Shown here: positions 1-7,970 of the stretch, one piece after another
Layout: each line of letters starts with the position of its first letter
Numbering within the stretch: the stretch's first letter is position 1
Origin: Scytonema millei VB511283
GTDB lineage: Bacteria; Cyanobacteriota; Cyanobacteriia; Cyanobacteriales; Chroococcidiopsidaceae
Assembly: GCF_000817735.3 (NCBI RefSeq)
Contig: NZ_JTJC03000001.1
Coordinates: 1,251,336-1,315,335 of the forward strand
Length of the DNA stretch: 64,000 bases
Reading direction: 5' to 3'
Position numbers and translations under genes: made by a program
Notes under the pieces: model-generated
What the model was told of the DNA's origin: nothing
What the model saw: the letters and a program-made list of their open reading frames with translations, nothing else
The model's database searches: none

Positions 1-895
1 TTTGGGTGGAACTGATATCGATAACTGGATTGTCGATTATTTCGCCCAGGAGCGGGGATTAGCCGTTTCTCCTTTAACAACTCGCTTGGCAGAAAGGGTA
101 AAAATTCAACTTTCCAGCCAGGTGCAAGCTAGCGAAGTTTATTTTAATGATGAGACGTTTGAGAGTTACGAATTAGAATTAGACCGCGATCGCCTCACGC
201 AGATTTTGACAGATCGTCAATTTTTCGAGCAATTAGACGAGTCGATGCAGCAGCTGCTCCAGCAGACGCGGCGACAAGGTATAGAAGTAACAGATATCAA
301 TGCCGTATTGTTGGTAGGTGGAACAGCACAAATGCCTGCCGTGCAGACTTGGGTACAGCAGTATTTTCCCTCGGAAAAAATTCATTGCGATCGCCCGTTT
401 GAAGCGATCGCCCAAGGTGCGTTGCAGATCTGTCAAGGTGTGGAAGTCAAAGATTTTCTCTATCACAGTTACGGTATCCGTTATTGGGATAGACGGAATC
501 AGTGTCACAACTGGCATCCAATTATCAATCCAGGGCAACCTTACCCGATGACAAATCCCGTAGAATTGGTTTTGGGCGCATCGTTAGATAATCAGCCCAG
601 TATCGAACTGATAGTCGGAGAACTGGGGGCGGAGACTGGCGGGACGGAAGTTTATTTTGATGGCGATCGCCTGATTACCCGCCGTTTAGATAGTGGTAAA
701 AAACAAGTACAACCCCTCAACGACCGGGATGGAGCAAGGCAAATTGCCCAATTAACCCCACCTGGGTATCCTGGGAGCGATCGGATTAAAGTCCTGTTTC
801 AAGTAGACGCACAGCGTTGCTTGCGAATGACTGTAGAGGACTTGCTCACTAATCAAACTTTACTCGAAGATCGAGTCGTAGCAGAGTTGAGCTAG
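1..895 (+). CDS. Hsp70-family protein, C-terminal part (5' truncated by window)
   Basis: This is the end of an Hsp70/DnaK-like ATPase whose start lies before the window; the frame is open to the left edge. The visible 297 residues start in the phosphate-binding part of the actin-like fold (GGTDIDNWIVDYF) and include the adenosine-side motif VLLVGGTAQMPAVQ at about residues 102-115. A poorly conserved, probably beta-rich region follows. The usual long DnaK lid helices are absent, so this looks like one of the shorter cyanobacterial Hsp70-like proteins and not canonical DnaK. Substrate is unknown. The stop TAG is at 893-895, and the next gene is convergent with only 30 bp between. Confidence 0.8.
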   Translation, partial: LGGTDIDNWIVDYFAQERGLAVSPLTTRLAERVKIQLSSQVQASEVYFNDETFESYELELDRDRLTQILTDRQFFEQLDESMQQLLQQTRRQGIEVTDINAVLLVGGTAQMPAVQTWVQQYFPSEKIHCDRPFEAIAQGALQICQGVEVKDFLYHSYGIRYWDRRNQCHNWHPIINPGQPYPMTNPVELVLGASLDNQPSIELIVGELGAETGGTEVYFDGDRLITRRLDSGKKQVQPLNDRDGARQIAQLTPPGYPGSDRIKVLFQVDAQRCLRMTVEDLLTNQTLLEDRVVAELS

Positions 896-925
896 AGTTA
901 TAGAGGAGCAAAGCGCCTCTACAAA

Positions 926-2380
926 TTAATCGATTGAGACATCATCCCACTTGACATAGTCTCCCGAATTGCCAGTTCCCGAAGTTCCTAGTTCGATGAC
1001 CGTCCAGTATCTCGAAATGGGGACTTCGATCTCTAAGTATTCCCACCCATTTTTCTTGGTTGAGGTGGCTGAGATTTCGGCATCGCCATTGCGATAGTCG
1101 TAGCCTAATGCTTTCAGGGTTGCTGATGCCTTGCCGTTGACATACACCCAAGCACCAATCTTGACCTTTTGTCCCTTTGGTAACTGACCAACAATGCGAC
1201 GAACGCTTACTGGGGTATCTGGGGAGGCATCACCGTTGTTGAGTTTGACATATCCGCCTCCTCCATGCGCTCCACTATTATCGTTGCGGACAAAACTCAC
1301 ATAGGGCGAAGCACCTTCAAGAATCCAGACATCGTTGCTATCAAATGGTATCCAGCCTGTTTCAACGTTGTTGTCTGACTCAAAATCGGCATTACTGAGA
1401 GCTTCATTTAAGCTCAAATCTTTGATTTGCTGATAAGTTTTCGTGGGGTTAAAACCTGGAGCAACAGCCCAGCTATCGTGACCGTCAAGATCGAATAGTA
1501 GTGCGTGGTCGTAACCAAATCGTTTGAGTTGTTGTCCGAAATAAGCAAACCAGCGACGGCGACAGTCTTCGGTTTCAAACTGCGAACCATTGCAATACTC
1601 GTTAATCGATCCCGATTCGCTAATTGCTAGAGGCTTGCGGATGCCACGCGATTCTAGGACTCGCCAAGGATGCCCGAGGCGATTCTCAGAAATTTGTCCG
1701 CCATAGGCGTGCAAGCCGATATAGTCGCTCACCTCAGCAATCCCAGCGTCTAACATTTCGTCTAACAGACCGGATTCAATTCCCATTACGGGCGGCGATT
1801 CAATTTTGATATTTGGATCGATGGATTTGGCTGTTTCGTAAGCGATCCGCGTCATATCGACGCATTCTTGAGCTGACATCTTACCGTTGCCGTAGTCGAG
1901 GTCGGGTTCGTTATCGATAATGTAGTAAGAAATCTTGCCCTTGTAACGCATCATGACATTGCGAGCAAAATAACGGAAATTTGCCTTCCACTGCTCGTAG
2001 TTGCCGTCTCGATTGACGTGCATCCGTGCCGATAGTACCAAATGAATTTTGAGTCCGGCGTTGAGGTAGCGATCGATTGCTGCATCTCTGGCTGACCAAT
2101 TGAAACCAGCGCCCTCTGTAAAACCGCCAACACCATCCATACCCATACGGGCGACTTCTAAATTTAAGTCCTTTGTGTGCTGGATGGAGCGATCGACATA
2201 TTCTGGCTCGGTGTTGTAACCAGTGCCGTTATTAATCCCTAAGTAACTCGTTAGCGCCCGTGCTGGTAGAGTGTAGAGGAGAGCCGAGGCAACAAAAATA
2301 GAGGCAATTGTTTTAGGCTTTAGCGATCGCAATAGCGATTTGTTTTGAGCTAGGTGTTGGATCTTTTGGTGTAAATTCAT
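926..2380 (-). CDS. Secreted clan GH-A type glycoside hydrolase with C-terminal beta-sandwich module
   Basis: Predicted extracytoplasmic TIM-barrel glycosidase of 484 aa. The ATG at 2380 was chosen because it precedes a plausible signal sequence (basic stretch, then hydrophobic residues about 24-42 ending in PARA); a longer reading needs a TTG at 2461. The barrel carries two Glu residues in clan GH-A positions: E158 in DNEPD as likely acid/base and E255 in AISESG as likely nucleophile. Residues about 326-484 form a probable carbohydrate-binding beta-sandwich ending in GDYVKWDDVSID. Family within GH-A and substrate cannot be fixed by eye. It is convergent with the Hsp70-like gene, and about 1 kb of gene-poor DNA lies upstream. 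Confidence 0.72.
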   Translation of the reverse strand: MNLHQKIQHLAQNKSLLRSLKPKTIASIFVASALLYTLPARALTSYLGINNGTGYNTEPEYVDRSIQHTKDLNLEVARMGMDGVGGFTEGAGFNWSARDAAIDRYLNAGLKIHLVLSARMHVNRDGNYEQWKANFRYFARNVMMRYKGKISYYIIDNEPDLDYGNGKMSAQECVDMTRIAYETAKSIDPNIKIESPPVMGIESGLLDEMLDAGIAEVSDYIGLHAYGGQISENRLGHPWRVLESRGIRKPLAISESGSINEYCNGSQFETEDCRRRWFAYFGQQLKRFGYDHALLFDLDGHDSWAVAPGFNPTKTYQQIKDLSLNEALSNADFESDNNVETGWIPFDSNDVWILEGASPYVSFVRNDNSGAHGGGGYVKLNNGDASPDTPVSVRRIVGQLPKGQKVKIGAWVYVNGKASATLKALGYDYRNGDAEISATSTKKNGWEYLEIEVPISRYWTVIELGTSGTGNSGDYVKWDDVSID

Positions 2381-3388
2381 CTTGTACCCTGATAAGTTGA
2401 CAAGCGACTGCCAGCCCCATGTATCACTCAACGCGACTAGAATTGTGCGAGTGTGGGACAAGTTACGCAGATTTGTACTTGCTTTTGCCCTCAGCAGTTT
2501 TGATTAGAAAAATTGTGGTTAGGGGCAGAGCGTTTAATTCAAGTAGCTTTTTAAGTAGATGAAAAACACTCTATTTCAGTGCAGTTATGCAATAGAGAAG
2601 TGTAATGAGTTGGATAAGTTGTGGATCGTTACACCTCATACAAATCTAAGTTTTGGCAGATACAGATCGGTTACTTTACAGTAGCTTTAAAAAGCTAAGC
2701 TAAACCTAAAGTATTCTCGCTCTAGTATGCATTCAAGCGAAAATTTACTGATTTATTGAGTAGGTAATTTCTCAGAGCAGATTGCAGTTATAGACTTGGA
2801 AGAACATAAAGCATAAAATCAGCCGAAATTCAAGCTAGACAAGCAGAAAACATTAATAAAACACCTGTATTAGCTCGCCTAAAATAAATTGCATATATGC
2901 TTGAAAGCCTATGAAGCAGAGGATTTTATTCAAAGTGACACTTATCGAGTTGCGATCGCAGACTTACCAGTAGTAGAATTACGGTACTTTTGGCGAGTAA
3001 TTATATTTTTTTTGATATATTAAAATATTACAGTCATCTGTAAGCCTTTTTTAGACTGCTCTTCACAAATTTCTAATAAAATGATGGGGGACAATTTGAC
3101 ATTTGCTTATTTAGCTAGATGGGTCATTATTTGAATAAAAATTTTTCTTAGTTAAATTTCGGTAATTGCACTGACTGATTTGTCTTAGTGCCAAATGCAA
3201 CAGAAAACTTATTCGATGTGTGTTTCTTAGTTGACTTTTATAATCAAACTTAAGCACTCCTGTCTCAGCGATTTCTAATCGCCCCTATACTCAAATTGCA
3301 CTTTGCGTCTTTGCGCCTAACGCTTCGCTAACGCCTTCGCCTTCGCTATCGCTAACGCCTTCGGCTAATGCGTGACCCACAAAATCCA
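2381..3388. other. Gene-poor 1-kb region with decayed sequence
   Basis: AT-rich stretch between the glycosidase start and prmC. No intact gene is visible. It contains a probable coding remnant (2822-3023, listed separately) and, at about 3310-3372, an imperfect repetition of CGCTAACGCCTTCG-like units. The glycosidase promoter should lie near 2381-2500, but no clear -10/-35 pair was identified. Confidence 0.5.
2822..3023 (+). pseudogene. Possible decayed gene fragment, family not recognised
   Basis: Two adjacent protein-like stretches are read in different frames. From 2825 one reads EIQARQAENINKTPVLARLK, then a stop at 2885. From 2904 another frame reads KAYEAEDFIQSDTYRVAIAD, then LPVVELRYFWRV and a stop at 3021. 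The composition (balanced acidic/basic residues, Tyr/Phe/Trp in ordered places, a HIP1 site used in frame) looks more like former coding sequence than AT-rich spacer. The frame change and internal stop argue for a dead gene. I do not recognise the family and cannot rule out chance. Confidence 0.3.
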
Positions 3389-4282
3389 TCACCGCCTATA
3401 AGCCAGAGCAAAACGCTCAATCCCTGCTAAATCTGCATAAATTTGAATATTAATATAACTTCCCTGCTGCTGTAACAACTCGCTTACAGTTGTAGCCTGT
3501 CCCGCCATCATTTCAATTAACCAAACACCACCCGATCGCAAATAATTTGGCGCAGTTGCAACCAAATGACGAATGCAATCCAAACCATCTGCACCACCAT
3601 CCAAAGCTGAATGCGGTTCGTGATTGGCAACTTCTGGTTGTAGTTGTGGAACTAAATCGCTAGGAATATAAGGCGGATTTGACACCATTCCACAAACTTG
3701 ACCTTGGAGAAATTCTAACGGCTCCCACCAATTTCCTAAATAGAACTTCAGCCGATCGCTATACCCTAAATTTTGAGCGTTACTTTGGGCAATTACCAAA
3801 GCCGAAGAACTGCGATCGACAGCATGAACTTCAGCTCCCGGAAAAACAGCAGCTAACCCAATTGCGATCGCGCCGCTGCCCGTACCCAAATCGACCCAAT
3901 CTCCCCGTTCTAATCCAGTCACAGAACTTTTGTGAACCGCTTCAACTGCCAGATCGATTAAAATTTCTGTTTCCGGTCGCGGAATTAAAACAGCGGGAGA
4001 AACTGCTAGCTTAAAATCCCGCCAGGGTGTAGTCCGGGCAATATATTGTACTGGTAAGCGTTCTTGCAACCGCTTCTGCCACAAGCGATTCAACTCAGCT
4101 AAAGGTAACTTCAACTGAATTTGCGGTTGGTGCTTATATAACTCCAATCGCAGGGAAAGAGGATCTAACCCTGCGATTTCTTGCAGCAACCAGTCTAGTT
4201 CTGTAGGCGAGACATCAGCCGCGATCGCATCTATTGCAGCCTGCTGTCGCCATTGCCACAGTTCTAGACCAGATGTATTCAT
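3389..4282 (-). CDS. prmC: Peptide chain release factor N5-glutamine methyltransferase
   Basis: Methylates the glutamine of the GGQ motif in peptide release factors RF1/RF2 using S-adenosylmethionine, in the cytoplasm. The ATG at 4282 gives 297 aa, a normal length; the open frame continues upstream to 4384 into the neighbouring Tic22-like gene but adds nonconserved sequence. An N-terminal helical domain (1-90) precedes the Rossmann methyltransferase with DLGTGSG at 131-137. The signature NPPY at 202-205 binds the target glutamine side chain. The gene follows the Tic22-like gene on the same strand by only 16 bp, so co-transcription is likely. Confidence 0.93.
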   Translation of the reverse strand: MNTSGLELWQWRQQAAIDAIAADVSPTELDWLLQEIAGLDPLSLRLELYKHQPQIQLKLPLAELNRLWQKRLQERLPVQYIARTTPWRDFKLAVSPAVLIPRPETEILIDLAVEAVHKSSVTGLERGDWVDLGTGSGAIAIGLAAVFPGAEVHAVDRSSSALVIAQSNAQNLGYSDRLKFYLGNWWEPLEFLQGQVCGMVSNPPYIPSDLVPQLQPEVANHEPHSALDGGADGLDCIRHLVATAPNYLRSGGVWLIEMMAGQATTVSELLQQQGSYINIQIYADLAGIERFALAYRR

Positions 4283-4298
4283 TTCGAGTGGTTCGGAA

Positions 4299-5081
4299 TT
4301 AAGGCTTTTTAGCTGGTTGGTTGGGTGCTGCTGGTTGAAGCGATCGCACGAAGTCAATTGATTCTTTAGGAGGAACCAAAACAATTTGACTTAAACCCTG
4401 GTCGTTGCGAGTTTGCATTGCTTGCAAAACTCCCTCCAAATTGACAACTTGGATTTCAATCGTCGAAGCTAGATCGGGCTTCTGTTTCTTGAAGCGTTCC
4501 AGCATTGCTTGTAATTCAGTTTTATTGAAAAAGAAAGGAATGACTTGCTGATCTGCTTGCTTGATTGTCAGATATCCCTTTTCTTTTCCAGCTTTAGCGA
4601 CAAATAACGGCGTTCCCTTAAATTGCTCCGGCTTTTGACCGCTTTGCTGTAGTAATGTTTTTGCAGCGTCAACCTGCTGCTGTCCTGGGACAAAGGCAAA
4701 GTTGGGAGAATTAGGCTTTTTCTTATTTGTTTGCTCTAGCTTATAGACTTCTGCTAGAGAGACAGGAACAACTCTGACATTTTTCGCTAATTCTGGATTT
4801 TTCTGCTTCAGGCGATCGATAAATGCCTGTGCGTCTTGGCGATTGATAAAGACTCCGGCGACTCCCGACTTATCTTTTTGGTCTGGTACGGAAGCTACCA
4901 GTGGTGCGCCCTTATTATCCGTGATTGTAAACATTGGCACAGGTCCAAGCTTTTGCAAGATTTGCTGTTCTGGCAAAGCCAAGACTTCTAAAGCGCCCAT
5001 TGTCGTCGTACCAATAATGGTACTTCCCACCACTCCTAACGTTGCACTCCAGCGAATCACCGATTTTATAACTGATTTCAT
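4299..5081 (-). CDS. Tic22-like secreted protein
   Basis: A 260-aa member of the Tic22-like family. In plants Tic22 is an intermembrane-space chaperone of protein import; in cyanobacteria the homologue is periplasmic or thylakoid-associated and linked to outer-membrane biogenesis. The start at 5081 (MKSVIKSVIRW) is supported by an AGGA Shine-Dalgarno element 7 nt upstream and gives a signal peptide of about 35 residues ending LEVLALP. Two similar alpha/beta halves can be seen, each with the pattern F-hydrophobic-N-x-x-x-A (GVFINRQDAQAFIDRLK and PFFFNKTELQAMLERFK). It sits just upstream of prmC on the same strand. Confidence 0.82.
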   Translation of the reverse strand: MKSVIKSVIRWSATLGVVGSTIIGTTTMGALEVLALPEQQILQKLGPVPMFTITDNKGAPLVASVPDQKDKSGVAGVFINRQDAQAFIDRLKQKNPELAKNVRVVPVSLAEVYKLEQTNKKKPNSPNFAFVPGQQQVDAAKTLLQQSGQKPEQFKGTPLFVAKAGKEKGYLTIKQADQQVIPFFFNKTELQAMLERFKKQKPDLASTIEIQVVNLEGVLQAMQTRNDQGLSQIVLVPPKESIDFVRSLQPAAPNQPAKKP

Positions 5082-5280
5082 GAGTATTCCTGACATCAAT
5101 GACCAGATTGTGTTTCTTCCAGTGGTGGTAAAAATACCCACCCAACTAGTTGTAGTTATGGTAGCAGTGTCTTGGCAAGAGGGTTGACTCAACCAATGCG
5201 ATCGCCACCAACTCTTGCTGACGGTACAAACCCACTCGTTGTTCGCCTTCTTGGAATATTTTAAGAATTAAATAGATTTG

Positions 5281-5478
5281 TTAATAGAAGGGAGCAGTTA
5301 TCAGTGAACAGTTATCAGTTATCAGTTATCAGTTATCAGGAAGCCGTGACCAGGGAGCCGTGTCTAGTGTCCAGTGACGACCAGTGACCAGCGATCTCTT
5401 CTCACGCGCCACGCACCACTCTCTTACCAACTACCAATGACCAATGACCAATGACCAATGACCAATGACCAATGACGA
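5281..5478. repeat. Heptanucleotide tandem repeats (AGTTATC)n and (CAATGAC)n
   Basis: At 5309-5339 the unit AGTTATC is repeated four times in perfect tandem. At 5433-5476 the unit CAATGAC/ACCAATG is repeated about six times. Between them are related degenerate CCAGTGAC units. This is the short tandemly repeated repetitive (STRR) type of cyanobacterial intergenic DNA. No gene is seen between the Tic22-like start and the tRNA. Confidence 0.9.
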
Positions 5479-5517
5479 CCTTGCGAAAGATCGCACCACT
5501 ATACCTGCAAATCTAAA

Positions 5518-5591
5518 TCGGGATGACAGGATTTGAACCTGCGACATCCTGCTCCCAAAGCAGGCGCGCTACCAAGCTGCGCTACATCCCG
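5518..5591 (-). tRNA. tRNA-Pro (anticodon TGG)
   Basis: On the minus strand the sequence folds into a full cloverleaf. The acceptor stem is CGGGATG paired with CATCCCG. The D arm is GCGC/GCGC around AGCTTGGTA. The anticodon stem is CCTGC/GCAGG with loop TTTGGGA, giving anticodon TGG. The T arm is GCAGG-TTCAAAT-CCTGT. Position 5518 supplies the discriminator A. CCA is not encoded. It reads CCA and, with wobble, other proline codons. Confidence 0.95.
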
Positions 5592-5681
5592 TAGCTGACA
5601 CTCTTTCTAGAGTAACACAAGTACCCCAAAAATTAACTCAGAAGTTTCAATAAGATATTAAAAACTTTGTATAGAGCAAGC

Positions 5682-6551
5682 TTAAGTAGAAGTTATATCT
5701 AGATTGACCCAAGTTTGAGCTTCACCACCAGGTTCGATGTAAATTAGATCGGTTCCCGTATTTAAAGCATTGCGGGGAGCCGTCCAAGGCTCCAAACAAT
5801 AGTAGTCCTTGCCCTTAATTGTCCAGAAAACTAGCGTACCGTAATAATTACTGCTCCATGTTAGTTGTAAACGCTGAGCATTGTCGCTGACAGTCGCTTT
5901 TTGGTTTGAGAGGGGTCGGAAGGCTAAATCGAGTTCTTCTAGCTCGAAATCAAAATTGCCGCTGAAAGCGTGCATCTCCTTCGTAATTTGATTTTGAAAC
6001 TGAGTTGCTGGGATTTCAAATTTCAAATCTGTTTTGTCAGAAACTTGGAAATAAGGGTGTAACCCGGTCGAAAATGGCATGGGAGCAGACGAGCGATTGA
6101 CAAACCGCTGCCAGATGCCCAGCCAGTTACCTTTAAACTCATAGGTAAACTCTACTTGGAAGTCGAACGGGTAAACCGTGCGAGTTTGCTCGTTGCTATT
6201 CAGAACGAGCGTGAGACTAGCACTGTCATTGTTAGTTTGAGAGTTTGTCACTTCCCAAGGTAAATCGCGAGCAAAACCATGCTGTTTCAGGGTATATTGC
6301 TGCCCTTGATACGTATAGGTGTTATCCGGTAAGTTACCGCAGATCGGAAACAAAATCGGAATTCCCCCTCTTATGCTCATTTCAGGACGAGCAAACCGTT
6401 CTGCGTCCAAGTAGAGAATTTCTCGTCCCTGGACGCGCCAGCGAGTAATAATTCCACCTCGTTCTGGCACGACTTCCAACAGCGAATCAGTAGATGCATC
6501 CGTCAGAACGTAGGTTTGGTATTGTTTTTGATGTTGGGTAATTTCAAACAC
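5682..6551 (-). CDS. Aldose 1-epimerase (galactose mutarotase-like) family protein
   Basis: Member of the galactose mutarotase-like beta-sandwich superfamily, which interconverts alpha and beta anomers of hexoses or hexose phosphates. Family signs are RGGIPILFPICGNL, the conserved His in KQHGFARDLPW, and STGLHPYFQVSD with the second His. The C-terminal CLEPWTAPRNALN stretch is typical of the YeaD/slr1438-like subgroup. I chose the GTG at 6551 (289 aa). An upstream TTG at 6614 would add residues translated from an intergenic AACTGTTAAC-type repeat. The gene lies directly downstream of pdhA on the same strand. The sugar substrate is not shown. Confidence 0.8.
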   Translation of the reverse strand: MFEITQHQKQYQTYVLTDASTDSLLEVVPERGGIITRWRVQGREILYLDAERFARPEMSIRGGIPILFPICGNLPDNTYTYQGQQYTLKQHGFARDLPWEVTNSQTNNDSASLTLVLNSNEQTRTVYPFDFQVEFTYEFKGNWLGIWQRFVNRSSAPMPFSTGLHPYFQVSDKTDLKFEIPATQFQNQITKEMHAFSGNFDFELEELDLAFRPLSNQKATVSDNAQRLQLTWSSNYYGTLVFWTIKGKDYYCLEPWTAPRNALNTGTDLIYIEPGGEAQTWVNLDITST

Positions 6552-6619
6552 GGCTATCCAAAGCGTAGTTGACTTTTGACTGTTAACTGTTAACGGTGAA
6601 CTGTCAACAGTCAACTTTT

Positions 6620-7654
6620 TTATTCGTCTTCCGCAAAAATGAAGCGATACAGTTCGCTGGGATCGGGTTCGGGACTGCTTTCAGCAAATTGTACGGCTTC
6701 GTCAATCGTCTGCTGAATTTTGCGATCGATCGCCTTAAGTTCTTCCTGCTGGACGAGGTTTTGCTCGACCAAATAAGCTGCTAATCTCGTAATTGGATCG
6801 CGGGCAAACCAAAACTCTTTTTCTGTCTTGGTACGCAGCTCGTCAGGATCGGCAAGAGAGTGACCTCGGAACCGATAGGTGAGGGCTTCAATGAGAGTAG
6901 GTCCTTCTCCGGCACGGGCGCGGGCTACTGCCTCTCTAGCTACGGCGTGGACTGCTAGCACATCCATTCCGTCTACTTCGACTCCCTCCATGCCAAACAC
7001 ACTGGCTTTTTTATAAATTTCTGGCTGGGAAGTTGCCCGTTCGTGCGCCATCCCGATCGCCCACTTATTATTTTCGACAACAAATAAAATCGGTAATTTC
7101 CACAAAGCCGCCATATTTAGCGTTTCGTAGAACTGACCGTTGTTGCAGGCTCCATCGCCAAAAAAGCAAGCCGTCACCTGGTCGGCGGTTGCATCTCCTA
7201 GCGCTTCGCGACGATACTTAGACTGAAATGCTGCACCAGCAGCGACGGGAATGCCTTCAGCGACAAAAGCATAGCCACCAAGCAAGCGATGCTCGGCAGA
7301 AAACATATGCATCGAACCGCCACGCCCTTTACTACAGCCTGTAGCCTTACCGAATAACTCTGCCAACACTTCTTTAGCAGGAACTCCCGCACTTAGAGCA
7401 TGGACGTGATCGCGGTAAGTGCTGCAAACATAATCTTCTCCCGGTCGCATTGCTTGGATTACGCCAGAAGAGACGGCTTCTTGACCGTTATATAGGTGAA
7501 CGAAGCCAAACATCTTACCGCGATAATACATTTCGGCGCATTTGTCTTCAAACATGCGCCCCAAAACCATATCCTCGTAAAGCACTAGCCCTTGTTCTCT
7601 GGTGATTTGGGCTGTAGCAGCGTGAAAAACGGGTAAAGTCCGCTCCTGAACCAT
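6620..7654 (-). CDS. pdhA: Pyruvate dehydrogenase E1 component, alpha subunit
   Basis: Thiamine diphosphate-dependent alpha subunit of pyruvate dehydrogenase E1, which decarboxylates pyruvate and passes the acetyl group to E2 lipoate. It is 344 aa, full length. The TPP/Mg motif runs from GDG at 166-168 to NN at 195-196 with the expected spacing. The conserved loop [15 protein letters not shown] (about 262-276) lies near the active site, and the RGGSMHMF segment is at 111-118. The beta subunit and E2 are not beside it, which is usual in cyanobacteria, where pdh genes are scattered. Confidence 0.95.
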   Translation of the reverse strand: MVQERTLPVFHAATAQITREQGLVLYEDMVLGRMFEDKCAEMYYRGKMFGFVHLYNGQEAVSSGVIQAMRPGEDYVCSTYRDHVHALSAGVPAKEVLAELFGKATGCSKGRGGSMHMFSAEHRLLGGYAFVAEGIPVAAGAAFQSKYRREALGDATADQVTACFFGDGACNNGQFYETLNMAALWKLPILFVVENNKWAIGMAHERATSQPEIYKKASVFGMEGVEVDGMDVLAVHAVAREAVARARAGEGPTLIEALTYRFRGHSLADPDELRTKTEKEFWFARDPITRLAAYLVEQNLVQQEELKAIDRKIQQTIDEAVQFAESSPEPDPSELYRFIFAEDE

Positions 7655-7970
7655 TACTATGTAATACCTTTGCGATCGCTAATATGAAATTATTTTTTAA
7701 GATAACCTGTTATCAGTTATCAGTGATTAGTGACTGGTGGCTAGTGGCTAGTAAGAATCTAGTCACTAGCCACTAGCCACTATTAAGTAAAATTTCAGTT
7801 CGCAACGACTCAACGATCCATGCTTCAAGCTGGTAGATAAAATAACTTTGAGGTTAAAATCCACAAGTTATCATATAGGCACGTTTTGCCAAGCTACGGA
7901 CAAACGCTGTCGCTTGACATCTCGATATAAATAAACTGTTTATTTTCTCACGGTGCAGGGGAGCTTAACT
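7655..7970. repeat. Intergenic region with inverted CACTAGC heptamer repeats
   Basis: The spacer between divergent pdhA and ftn2 has no gene. Around 7729-7783 copies of GGCTAGT on one side and ACTAGCC on the other form a long hairpin-capable inverted repeat around AAGAAT. Upstream are GTTATCA heptamers. The promoters of both neighbouring genes must lie here; no convincing consensus boxes were found. Confidence 0.75.

Noticed and set aside
3310-3372. Possible small ORF or array in CGCTAACGCCTTCG repeats
   Set aside because: Imperfect repeat without open frame of use; probably a dispersed repeat remnant.
5433-5476. Possible CRISPR-like repeat
   Set aside because: Units are 7 bp and directly tandem, with no spacers.
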